Of a DNA stretch of 64,000 bases, positions 42,622-50,022 are shown in pieces. Position 1 is the stretch's first letter. Each line of letters begins with the position of its first letter. Both the position numbers and the translations under genes were made by a program. The notes under the pieces are model-generated. The model saw only the letters and a program-made list of their open reading frames with translations, did no database searches and was not told the DNA's origin. Origin of the DNA: Paraconexibacter antarcticus (GTDB lineage Bacteria > Actinomycetota > Thermoleophilia > Solirubrobacterales > Solirubrobacteraceae); NCBI RefSeq assembly GCF_024220175.1, contig NZ_CP098502.1, forward strand, positions 3,038,001 to 3,102,000, in the 5' to 3' direction.

Positions 42622-43278
42622 ATGGCGGACACGACCCCCCGCAGCCTGCGCGTCCTCACCGTCGGCAGCCGCTACCGCTCCGCCGACGGCGCGGATGACG
42701 CCCCGGGCTGGGCCGCGCTCGTCGCGGCGCTGCAGGCCCGCGGCGACACCGTCCGCGTGCTGACGACGGACGAGGACGGGCCGGAGCTCGACGGCGTCGA
42801 CCGCTCGCTGCACTGGTTCCGCGCCCCGGATGGGGGCTGGCGGCGCCCGGCGCGCCTGGAGGCCTCGCGGATCTCCCGCCACGGGCTCCTGCAGCTCGGC
42901 ACGACGCTCCAGCGGCTGAAGCCGCACGTCGTCGTGTGGACCGCGCTCGGCGGCCTCCCGCTCACCCTCGCCGCGGCCAGCGGGCTGCCGGAGCTCGCGC
43001 TCGTCCTCGACCCGTGGCCGGTCTACGGGCCGGCCGTCGACCTCAAGGCCCGCCAGGACGGCTGGGATCCCGGCGGCGTCGCCGCCTGGTCGTGCGGGTC
43101 CGGCGCGCTCCGCGCGCAGGTGCTCACCGCCCTCGACGGCGGCCCCGGCGGCGGCCTCGACCCCGGCCGCGTCCACGTCGACGATCCCGCCGATCGGGCG
43201 GCCTGGACCGCCGCGATCCTCGGGCGGATCGACGCCCTCGCGCGCCCGGACGGCGTGGCGGCGCCCGGCGCCGGGTAG
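42622..43278 (+). CDS. Isolated GT4 acceptor-type domain (truncated glycosyltransferase)
   Basis: A 218-residue protein that matches only the N-terminal half of a GT-B glycosyltransferase. The start LRVLTVGSRYRSADGADDAPGWAALVAALQARGDTVRVLTTD and the segment LQRLKPHVVVWTALGGLPLTLAAASGLPELALVLDPWPVYGPAVD align with the acceptor half of the GT4 at 36516. No donor domain follows; a short Gly/Pro/Asp-rich tail ends it. It may be a degraded duplicate or a regulatory partner. ATG at 42622 is chosen over three upstream in-frame ATGs because TATGCT lies 10 nt before it. Confidence 0.65.
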   Translation: MADTTPRSLRVLTVGSRYRSADGADDAPGWAALVAALQARGDTVRVLTTDEDGPELDGVDRSLHWFRAPDGGWRRPARLEASRISRHGLLQLGTTLQRLKPHVVVWTALGGLPLTLAAASGLPELALVLDPWPVYGPAVDLKARQDGWDPGGVAAWSCGSGALRAQVLTALDGGPGGGLDPGRVHVDDPADRAAWTAAILGRIDALARPDGVAAPGAG

Positions 43279-43288
43279 CGTGGACGGC

Positions 43289-43555
43289 GTGCGCCTCCGT
43301 CTGACGTTCCTCACCCTGTCCCTCGTGGCGCTCCTCCCGGCCGACGGCTGGGCCCGCGCCGGCGGCGGCTCCCACAGCTTCCGCGCCCCCTCCGGCGGCG
43401 GCGGGTTCGGCAGCGGCCGCTCCCGCGGCTTCGGCGGCGGGCACCACTTCTTCTTCTTCGGCGGCGGGGGAGGCGGGGGCGGCGGCCTCCTCATCCTCAT
43501 CATCGTCGTCGTGGTGATCTTCTTCCTCATGTCCCAGCGCGGCCGCCGCTCCTGA
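43289..43555 (+). CDS. Small Gly-rich membrane protein paired with a Tim44-like protein
   Basis: An 88-residue protein: an N-terminal signal-like helix (LRLTFLTLSLVALLPADGWARA), a Gly/Ser/Phe-rich stretch (residues 25-60, including HHFFFFGGGGGGGGG) and a C-terminal helix LLILIIVVVVIFFLM. In many actinobacteria this Gly-rich membrane part and a Tim44-like domain form one protein; here they are separate genes joined by TGATG. The GTG start lies 7 nt after TAGCGT (43276-43281). Function is unknown. Confidence 0.68.
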   Translation: MRLRLTFLTLSLVALLPADGWARAGGGSHSFRAPSGGGGFGSGRSRGFGGGHHFFFFGGGGGGGGGLLILIIVVVVIFFLMSQRGRRS

Positions 43556-44649
43556 TGGGCCTCCGCGACCTCCTGCGCGGCCGCGGCAAGGCGGCGGAGG
43601 ACCGCGCCGAGCGGGTGCGGCTCGCCGCCGCCGAGGCGTCGGAGGACGACGCGCTCTTCGCCCCGGACGCCGTCGAGGCCCGCGCCTGCGAGCTCTTCCT
43701 CACGATCCAGCGGGCCTGGAGCGCCGACGACGTCGCGACCCTGCGCCGGCTCGTCGGCCCGGAGCTCATGGTCGAGTGGGACGCCCGCCTCGCCGACTTC
43801 CGCCGCAAGGGCTGGCGCAACACCGTCGACGTCCTCGACGGCCCGACCGCGCGCTACGTCGGCCTGACGAACCGCGCGGGGGACGCCGAGGACCGCACCG
43901 TCGTCCAGCTCACCGCCCGGCTGCGCGACGTCGTGGTCGACCGCCACGGCCGCGAGATCCCGAGCGAGGACGGCGCCACCCCGCGGATCAGCGAGTTCTG
44001 GACGCTCGGCAAGCGCGACGGGGCGTGGATCGTCGTCTCGATCGAGCAGGAGCGCGAGGGGCGCCACCACCTCACCGCGCCGCTCGTCGCGGTGCCCGAG
44101 GGCGATGACCGGCGCCTGCATGCCGAGGCGGTCATGGAGGTCGCCGCGGCCGACGGGGTGCGCGCCGACGAGGTCGGCCAGTTCCTCTCACCCGGCTTCT
44201 CGGGGCCGGCCCGCGCTGCGGCGCTCGACCTCTCGCTCGTCGACGGGCGCTTCGCCCCCGACGTCCTCGCGACCGCCGTCGGCGAGGTCGTCGAGGCGTG
44301 GGCCGCCGCGATCGACGGCCCGGACGACGGGCTCGCCGAGCGCACGAGCCCGGGCACCCTGCGCACGCTCCTCTACCCGACGCCCACCGAGCGCGCCCGC
44401 CTCGTCATCCGGGGTCTCGAGGTCCGCTCCAGCACGATCACCGCGGTCGCGCCGGGCCCGCCGCCGGAGGTCCGCCTGCGGCTCGAGGTCGACGGCGTGC
44501 AGTACGTCGAGGACCGCGACACGACCGAGGTGCTCGCGGGGAGCAAGCGCCGCCGCGGCACGACGCGCCAGGAGTGGACCCTGCGGCTGTCGGACGACCC
44601 GCGCCGGCCGTGGCTCGTCGTCGCCGCCGACGGCGTCGTCCCGCGTTGA
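43555..44649 (+). CDS. Tim44-like domain protein
   Basis: A 364-residue protein. Residues about 35-175 match the Tim44/TimA-like fold (ACELFLTIQRAWSADDVATLRRLVGPELMVEWDARLADFRRKGW ... ISEFWTLGKRDGAWIVVSIEQE). The second half looks like a further tandem domain (LRTLLYPTPTERARLVIRGLEV ... RQEWTLRLSDDPRRPWLVVAADGV). It has no signal peptide; membrane attachment would come from the adjoining small protein. Bacterial Tim44-like proteins are linked to the membrane, but their role is not settled. The start overlaps the previous stop by one base. Confidence 0.75.
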   Translation: MGLRDLLRGRGKAAEDRAERVRLAAAEASEDDALFAPDAVEARACELFLTIQRAWSADDVATLRRLVGPELMVEWDARLADFRRKGWRNTVDVLDGPTARYVGLTNRAGDAEDRTVVQLTARLRDVVVDRHGREIPSEDGATPRISEFWTLGKRDGAWIVVSIEQEREGRHHLTAPLVAVPEGDDRRLHAEAVMEVAAADGVRADEVGQFLSPGFSGPARAAALDLSLVDGRFAPDVLATAVGEVVEAWAAAIDGPDDGLAERTSPGTLRTLLYPTPTERARLVIRGLEVRSSTITAVAPGPPPEVRLRLEVDGVQYVEDRDTTEVLAGSKRRRGTTRQEWTLRLSDDPRRPWLVVAADGVVPR

Positions 44650-44999
44650 GCACCCCCGCCGGTGTCCTCCACCGGCGGGCGTCCCGCGCCGCCGCCCTCC
44701 TCGGGCTCGCCGCCCCGCTGATCGCCGGCTGCGGGGCGCGATCGGGGCCACCGCCGCTCGACGCCGGACGGCACCTCTTCCTGACGCAGCGGTGCGGCAG
44801 CTGCCACGCGCTCGCCGCGGCCCATACCCGCGGCGGGCCTGGCCCCGACCTGGACACGAGCGAGCGCCTGGACCTCGCGCAGCTCCGCGACGCGCTCGTC
44901 GAGGGCGCGAACGGCATGCCGTCCTACGCGGACCGCCTGACCCCGCGGCAGCTCGACGTCCTCGCCGCCTTCCTCGAGCAGGCGACGCGGCGGCCCTGA
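44646..44999 (+). CDS. Lipoprotein c-type cytochrome
   Basis: A 117-residue exported mono-haem cytochrome. The TTG start (TTGA overlap with the Tim44-like stop) is the only start that keeps a complete signal. The lipobox is LIAG-Cys29. Haem attaches at Cys50 and Cys53 with His54 (CGSCH), and Met91 in NGMPSYADRL is the probable sixth ligand. It would carry electrons at the outer face of the membrane. No oxidase or reductase gene is adjacent, so its partner is unknown. Confidence 0.85.
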   Translation: MSTPAGVLHRRASRAAALLGLAAPLIAGCGARSGPPPLDAGRHLFLTQRCGSCHALAAAHTRGGPGPDLDTSERLDLAQLRDALVEGANGMPSYADRLTPRQLDVLAAFLEQATRRP

Positions 45000-45014
45000 C
45001 CTGACCGCTGCCGC

Positions 45015-46574
45015 TCAGGCCGGGGCGGGCGCCCGGCGCCGCAGGTAGCCGAGGGCCTCGCGCAGCAGCACCCGCTCGGCGACGACGGTGCTCACGAGGA
45101 CGAGGACGGCGAACAGCGCGAGCTGGGCGGCCGCCATCGTGGCGGTGCGCTGCCCGCCGTCCAGCGCGCGGACGAGCAGGACGGCCCCGACGCCCGGCAG
45201 GATCGGGGTGACGGCGCGGACCGCGTGGGGGAGCAGGCGGAAGCCGGTGAACAGCCGTCGCAGGTAGTACGTCCGGCACACGAGCTGGACGAGCATCATC
45301 GCCGCCATCCCGTAGGCGAAGCCCTGCAGGCCGCCGAAGATGAGCAGCGGGAGGGTGAGGACGACGAAGGCGACCGTCGTCACCGCCGAGGTCACCGCGA
45401 TCGGCCGCGTGTCGGCCCGCGCGCGGAAGTACGACGTCCAGTTGAAGCCGAGGTGGTTGATCGCCGCGATGAGCCCGAAGGCCTGCAGCAGCGGGATCGC
45501 CGGGCGCCAGCGCTCGCCGATCCCGAAGCGGACGAGGTCCTCGGCGAAGAGCGCGAGGCCGACGCCGAACGGCATCGCCCACATGAGCGCCAGGCGGTTG
45601 GACTTCACGAACGACTCGAAGAGGACGTCGGTGCGATCCGCGACCCGGCAGATCGCCGGGTAGAGGGTGCCGGAGACGATCGCGTCCACCCGGTCGGCGA
45701 ACTGGATGACCGTCGAAGCGAGCGCGACGACCCCTGCGCCGGCGACGCCGAGGGTCGCGGACGTCGCGATGATCGACCCCTGGGCGACGACGAGCCCGGC
45801 GACCGACGCGGCGAGGATCGGCAGGGAGAAGGACACGTACTCGCGGATGACCGCCCCGTCGAAGTTCAGGCGCAGCCTGTAGGGCGACGTCACCATCGCG
45901 AGGACCGACGTGGACCAGGCGCCCGCGAGCAGGCCGCCGACGAGCGCCCAGTAGCCGGCGCCCGCCGCCGCGAGCCCGACGGCGACGACGAAGCCGACGA
46001 TCGGGTCGGCCGAGCTGATCATCCGCTGCTTGACGTAGTCCATCCGGCGGTACCAGATCCACAGCGGGGCCTGGAGGGCCAGGGCCGGGATCGCGAGCAG
46101 GCCGACGAACCCGACCGGCACGATCTCCCAGCGCCCGTAGGCCCAGGCGACGAGCGGGATCGCGACGGCGATGAGGAGCGTCACGGCCGCGGTCATGACG
46201 AGCTCGATCGTGAAGGCCCGCTGGAAGGCCGCCTCCTGGTCGAGGTCCTCCTGCTGGATGTACTTGTCGCTGACGCCGACCTCCTTGAGGAAGACGAGCG
46301 TCCCGAACGACGTGACGAGCACGGCCCAGATGCCGTAGTCGTCCTTCGTGAGGAAGCGGGCGAGGACGAAGCCGCGGATGAGGCTCAGGCCGGTGAGCGC
46401 GATGAGGAAGACGCCGTTGACGAGCGTCCCGCGGGCCGCGCGGCGGCGCAGGCCGGGACCGGCCGCGGCGCCGGGCTCGGTCTCGCGCAGCTCCTCGGGG
46501 ACCTCGAGCGTGCCGTGGGGCTCGAGGGGCTCGGGCGGGCCGGTGAGGTCGATGACCTCGTCGGGGCCGCTCAT
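45015..46574 (-). CDS. Oligosaccharide flippase, Wzx/PST family
   Basis: A 519-residue MOP-superfamily transporter with about 14 helices (LVNGVFLIALTGLSLIRGFVLARFLTKDDYGIWAVLVTSFGTLVFLKEVGVSDKYIQQ is the diagnostic start). It would flip lipid-linked glycan units across the membrane. The first 50 residues are a Pro/Glu-rich cytoplasmic extension. The ATG overlaps the stop of the GT2 gene (ATGA). It is the last gene of a leftward operon of two methyltransferases, a GT2 and the flippase. Confidence 0.92.
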   Translation of the reverse strand: MSGPDEVIDLTGPPEPLEPHGTLEVPEELRETEPGAAAGPGLRRRAARGTLVNGVFLIALTGLSLIRGFVLARFLTKDDYGIWAVLVTSFGTLVFLKEVGVSDKYIQQEDLDQEAAFQRAFTIELVMTAAVTLLIAVAIPLVAWAYGRWEIVPVGFVGLLAIPALALQAPLWIWYRRMDYVKQRMISSADPIVGFVVAVGLAAAGAGYWALVGGLLAGAWSTSVLAMVTSPYRLRLNFDGAVIREYVSFSLPILAASVAGLVVAQGSIIATSATLGVAGAGVVALASTVIQFADRVDAIVSGTLYPAICRVADRTDVLFESFVKSNRLALMWAMPFGVGLALFAEDLVRFGIGERWRPAIPLLQAFGLIAAINHLGFNWTSYFRARADTRPIAVTSAVTTVAFVVLTLPLLIFGGLQGFAYGMAAMMLVQLVCRTYYLRRLFTGFRLLPHAVRAVTPILPGVGAVLLVRALDGGQRTATMAAAQLALFAVLVLVSTVVAERVLLREALGYLRRRAPAPA

Positions 46575-47521
46575 GCGCCCCGCTCCCACCCGGCGAAGAA
46601 CGCGTCGGCGAGCGTCACCTTCCAGTGGGCCCGGGCGGCGGCGTGCACGCGCGGCCCGACGACCGGGACCGCCGCCGGGATCCGCTCGGCGAGCGCCGCC
46701 ATCCGCGCGGACGACGCCTGGCCGCGCCACCCCCGCAGCGCGTCGTGGAAGTACGGCTTCACGTCGGGGTGCTTGGCGACCATCATCCGCTCCGCCGGCG
46801 CGGCCGCCGCCATCCGGCGCTCCCAGTCCGCCAGCGTCGTCGGGTGCAGGTGCTCGGCGCGGATCTGCGGGTCGTACATGAGGCGCAGCCCGCGGTCGTG
46901 CATCCGCCGCCCGATCTCGAGGTCCTCGTAGCCGAAGGTGAAGTCCTCGTCGAAGCCGCCGACCGCCTCGAGGAGCCCCCGCTTGAACGAGACGTTCGAC
47001 GTGTAGAGGCGGCCCCAGCCGGCGTCTCCCGCCTCCATGTGGGCGTAGTCGAACTGCGCCCCCTCCTCGAGGAAGCGCATGAACGGCGTGACGCGCAGCT
47101 CGCGGGCCCAGCGGACGTGACCGAGGATCCCGACGTGCTCCTCCGGCCGGCGGGCATGGGCGGCGAGGTGCGCGGAGACGAGACCGGGGTCCGCGAGGAT
47201 GTCGTCCCCGAGGAAGAGCACGAGCGGCGCGGCGGCGGCCCGCCAGCCCGCGTTGCGCGCGGCGGCGACCCCGGGGGCATGACGATGCACGATGCGCACC
47301 GCGAACGGGCGCGCGCCGGCGTCGACGGCCCGCGCGACGGCCGCAGGGTCGTCCTCCTGCGCGTCGTCGACGACAATGACCTCGGTGAGCGCGTCCGCCT
47401 GCCCCTCGAGGCGGTCCAGGCAGCGCCGGAGGACCGGTGCCCGGCGGTAGGTCGGGATGACGATCGAGACCGCGAGGGCAGCCGGCCGAGGGCGAGCCTC
47501 CTGGGCGAGCCCCTCGGCCAC
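46571..47521 (-). CDS. Glycosyltransferase family 2 protein
   Basis: A 316-residue GT-A enzyme. VSIVIPTYRRAPVLRRCLDRLEGQ and VIVVDDAQEDDP form the nucleotide fold. LVLFLGDDILADPGLV has the DxD-like metal site, and VGGFDEDFTFGYEDLEIGRRMHDRGLRLMYDP holds the catalytic Asp region. The C-terminal 70 residues are helical. GTG at 47521 lies one base after the methyltransferase stop; a start nearer VSIVIP is possible. Confidence 0.9.
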   Translation of the reverse strand: MAEGLAQEARPRPAALAVSIVIPTYRRAPVLRRCLDRLEGQADALTEVIVVDDAQEDDPAAVARAVDAGARPFAVRIVHRHAPGVAAARNAGWRAAAAPLVLFLGDDILADPGLVSAHLAAHARRPEEHVGILGHVRWARELRVTPFMRFLEEGAQFDYAHMEAGDAGWGRLYTSNVSFKRGLLEAVGGFDEDFTFGYEDLEIGRRMHDRGLRLMYDPQIRAEHLHPTTLADWERRMAAAAPAERMMVAKHPDVKPYFHDALRGWRGQASSARMAALAERIPAAVPVVGPRVHAAARAHWKVTLADAFFAGWERGA

Positions 47522-47522
47522 G

Positions 47523-48347
47523 TCAGCTCCGGAGGAAGACGTACGCGCAGTCCTCGAAGTCCGCGAGCCCGCGCCAGCGGCCGTGCCGCTCGGCGAAGGC
47601 GACGGTGTAGCCGAGCGACGCCATCGTCGCGCGCAGGTCCGCGTCGGTGATGCCCCACTGCCACACGTCGTGGACGTCGCGCCACGGGCGCCCGCGCTTG
47701 GGGTTGACCTCGTCGAGGCGGTCGAAGAGCCCGTCGATGTTGTCCTGCGGCGGGACCGCCTGCCGGTAGCGCTCCTCGCCGAGGTCGAGCAGGCGGACGG
47801 TGCGGCCGGATTCGGGAGGATGGCCCCCTGGGCCATCCTCCGGCGGGATGAGCCCCTTGGGCGAATCCCGCGGGTCCCACATCGGGTTGACGATCGCGAA
47901 GGCGCGGGCGTGCGTCGCGTAGCGACGGAGGATCTCGTCCCAGTTGGGGTCGACCTGGTGCAGGAGGACGTCGAAGAGCAGGACGACACCGACCTCGCCG
48001 ACGTCACCCGGCGTGCGCTCGAGGCCGAAGTTCTGCTCAAGCAACTCGAACTGGGGAAAGGCGGCGGCCCGCTCGCGGACGCCGGGGGTGATGTCGTCGT
48101 CGACGAGGACGGCGCGCGCCGGGCGATGCTCCTCCAGCGCGTGGAAGCTGTACCCGGCCTCGACCGCCCAGACCCCGCCGAGGTCGGCGATCGAGTCCAC
48201 GCCGTCGAGCGCGAAGGCCGCGTCGATCGTGCGGAGCTTCAGGGGGACGAGCGGCGGGCGCCACGGCCCCTCGGCGGGCGCCGCGGACCCGGCGTCCGGG
48301 GTCCCGCCGAGCCGCCGCCTGAGCGCGTCGACGAGCTTCGGCGCCAT
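47523..48347 (-). CDS. SAM-dependent methyltransferase-like protein
   Basis: A 274-residue protein with a class I methyltransferase core: SIADLGGVWAVEAGYSFHALEE for SAM, ARAVLVDDDIT at the acidic position, and VGVVLLFDVLLHQVDPNWDEILRRYA. The acceptor part (NPMWDPRDSPKGLIPPED ... DVWQWGITDADLRATMASLGY) is unlike standard families. The segment encoding IPPEDGPGGHPPESG lies in a strong DNA hairpin (47808-47868). It is translationally coupled to the upstream methyltransferase (TGATG). Confidence 0.78.
   Translation of the reverse strand: MAPKLVDALRRRLGGTPDAGSAAPAEGPWRPPLVPLKLRTIDAAFALDGVDSIADLGGVWAVEAGYSFHALEEHRPARAVLVDDDITPGVRERAAAFPQFELLEQNFGLERTPGDVGEVGVVLLFDVLLHQVDPNWDEILRRYATHARAFAIVNPMWDPRDSPKGLIPPEDGPGGHPPESGRTVRLLDLGEERYRQAVPPQDNIDGLFDRLDEVNPKRGRPWRDVHDVWQWGITDADLRATMASLGYTVAFAERHGRWRGLADFEDCAYVFLRS
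47808..47868. other. Intragenic compound hairpin
   Basis: A perfect 12-bp stem (47815-47826 with 47830-47841) with a 3-nt loop lies inside the methyltransferase coding sequence. A second 7-bp pair encloses it (47808-47814 with 47862-47868). It could pause or end transcription within the operon, or be an incidental product of codon use. Confidence 0.6.
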
Positions 48348-49168
48348 CAGATCGCCACCGGGCGCGAGTGGATCCAGGCCTGCGGATCGCCCTTGCGGGT
48401 CGCAGCGAGGAGCCGCCGGCCCTCGCGGTTCATGAGGACCTTGCGCGACGGCTTGACGATCGGGTGCCCGCCGCCGCGCGGCAGCCTGACCGGGGTCGGC
48501 CTGCCGATCGGCTCCAGGCCCGCGGCCTTCACCATGCGGGCGTAGGCGGCGATGTTCGGCATCCACCACCACGGACGGCCGTCGCCGTCGAAGGTCGCCA
48601 TCGCCCGGCGCGGGAAGAGCACCGACATCGTCGGGTCGATCGCGTCCATCGTGCAGACGATGCCGTCGCTCGCGCAGACGCCGCGCAGGCACTCGAGGGC
48701 GCGGATCGGGTCACGCAGGTGCAGGAGCAGGCTGCCCATGAAGACGAAGTCGAAGCGGCCGACCTCGGCCTCGTCGAGGTCGTAGACCGAGCACTCCTTG
48801 TAGGTGACCTTGGAGTCGAAGGCCTCCGCGGCGATCGGGAAGCCCGCGCCGCCCTGCTTGCGGTCCTCGAGGATCTGCACGAGCTCGTCGCCCGCGGTGA
48901 TCGGCCAGTCCCAGGCGCGCGGGTCGACGATGTCGACCGCGACGACCTCGGAGGCGCCCCGCTTCTCCATCTCGAAGGCCCAGAAGCCGTCGAAGGTGCC
49001 CACGTCCAGGCACCGCTTCCCCGCGAGGGAGACGGGCAGGACCTGCGGTGCGACCGTGCGCAGGTCGAACCAGCCGGGGGTGATGACGCCGGGCGCGAGC
49101 TCCAGGGTGTGGTACCACTGCTTCCGCTGCCCGACGCGCTCCCGGATCGTTTCCAGTGCGAGCGCCAT
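48347..49168 (-). CDS. CmoB-like SAM methyltransferase, paralogue 1
   Basis: A 273-residue class I methyltransferase. The diagnostic start is QWYHTLELAPGVITPGWFDLR, then KRCLDVGTFDGFWAFEMEKRGASEVVAVDIVD and FDFVFMGSLLLHLRDPIRALECLRGV. It resembles the tRNA carboxymethyltransferase CmoB group, but its place in a glycan locus suggests methylation of a sugar or its nucleotide. Two further copies of this type lie at 52086 and 53570. TAGGGT lies 9 nt before the ATG; the divergent methyltransferase starts 21 bp away. Confidence 0.85.
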   Translation of the reverse strand: MALALETIRERVGQRKQWYHTLELAPGVITPGWFDLRTVAPQVLPVSLAGKRCLDVGTFDGFWAFEMEKRGASEVVAVDIVDPRAWDWPITAGDELVQILEDRKQGGAGFPIAAEAFDSKVTYKECSVYDLDEAEVGRFDFVFMGSLLLHLRDPIRALECLRGVCASDGIVCTMDAIDPTMSVLFPRRAMATFDGDGRPWWWMPNIAAYARMVKAAGLEPIGRPTPVRLPRGGGHPIVKPSRKVLMNREGRRLLAATRKGDPQAWIHSRPVAI

Positions 49169-49189
49169 AAGGCAGACACCCTACTTCCC

Positions 49190-49960
49190 GTGGCCGTCCT
49201 GCGATCCGTCATCGACCCCGACTCCGAGGCCGCCGAGCTGCGCGCCTACCTCGGCGACGCCTACGACCACCGCAGGCTCATGCACTACGAGCACCAGCTC
49301 GAGGAGGAGCTCGCGCAGATCGGGGACGAGCAGGCGCTCTACCGCACGTCCGAGGGGTACCTCTACAACCTCACGGCCTTCGCGATGACGGGGACGAAGG
49401 ATCCCTACCGGGCGTGGATCGACGCGGCGTTCCCGGCCGGGGGGCGCCTGCTCGACGTCGGCTGCGGCATCGGGGCGGACGGCCTCGCGCTCATGGCCGG
49501 CGGCGGGCACACCGTGACGTTCGCGGACTTCGACAACCCGAGCGTCGCCTACCTGCGCACGCGCCTGGCCGCCCGTGGGGAGCGCGCCGCCCGTGCCCGG
49601 ATCGTCGACCTCGACCGCGAGCCGCTCCCGCCCGGCCACGACCTCGCCTACGCCTTCGACGTCCTCGAGCACGTCGAGGAGCCCTTCTCGCTGCTCGCCT
49701 CGATGGAGGCGGCCGCCGACCTCGTGCTCGTGAACCTCCTCGAGCCCGAGCCGGGGGAGACGGCGCTCCACCACGAGCTGCCGGTCTCCGACCTGCTCGA
49801 CCATGCGACCGGCCGCGGCCTCGTCCGCTACCGGCGCTTCCACGCGGGCCGGTCGCATCTCGTGCTCTACCGCGGCGGAGGCGCCCGTACGCCGGCGCCG
49901 GGCCCCGTCGCGGCGCTGCGCAGCCGCGTCGTGCGGCGCCTCGGCGCCCGCAGCCGCTGA
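49190..49960 (+). CDS. Class I SAM methyltransferase
   Basis: A 256-residue methyltransferase: GGRLLDVGCGIGADGLALMAGGGHTVTFADFDNPSVAYLR for SAM binding, then HDLAYAFDVLEHVEEPFSLLASME. The first 60 residues are helical (ELRAYLGDAYDHRRLMHYEHQLEEELAQIGDEQALYRTSEGYLYN). Substrate unknown; probably sugar O-methylation, given the locus. The GTG start is very close to the divergent CmoB-like gene, and a later start cannot be excluded. The 3' end lies in an inverted repeat shared with the convergent SGNH gene. Confidence 0.82.
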   Translation: MAVLRSVIDPDSEAAELRAYLGDAYDHRRLMHYEHQLEEELAQIGDEQALYRTSEGYLYNLTAFAMTGTKDPYRAWIDAAFPAGGRLLDVGCGIGADGLALMAGGGHTVTFADFDNPSVAYLRTRLAARGERAARARIVDLDREPLPPGHDLAYAFDVLEHVEEPFSLLASMEAAADLVLVNLLEPEPGETALHHELPVSDLLDHATGRGLVRYRRFHAGRSHLVLYRGGGARTPAPGPVAALRSRVVRRLGARSR

Positions 49961-50022
49961 GCCCGGCCGCCCGCTGCGCCGGCGTCGGGTGCTGCCGGCG
50001 TCGGGTGCTGCCGGCTCAGCGG
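49954..50022. terminator. Convergent inverted repeat with both stop codons in its arms
   Basis: 10-bp perfect arms (49954-49963 and 50013-50022, CCGCTGAGCC and its complement) enclose 49 bp. Each arm contains the stop codon of one of the two convergent genes. The loop holds a 16-bp tandem duplication that can fold on its own GC-rich repeats. Confidence 0.5.
49981..50012. repeat. 16-bp tandem repeat, two copies
   Basis: Two exact, adjacent copies of ggcgtcgggtgctgcc lie between the convergent methyltransferase and SGNH genes. The short unit and perfect identity suggest a recent slippage duplication. Confidence 0.85.
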
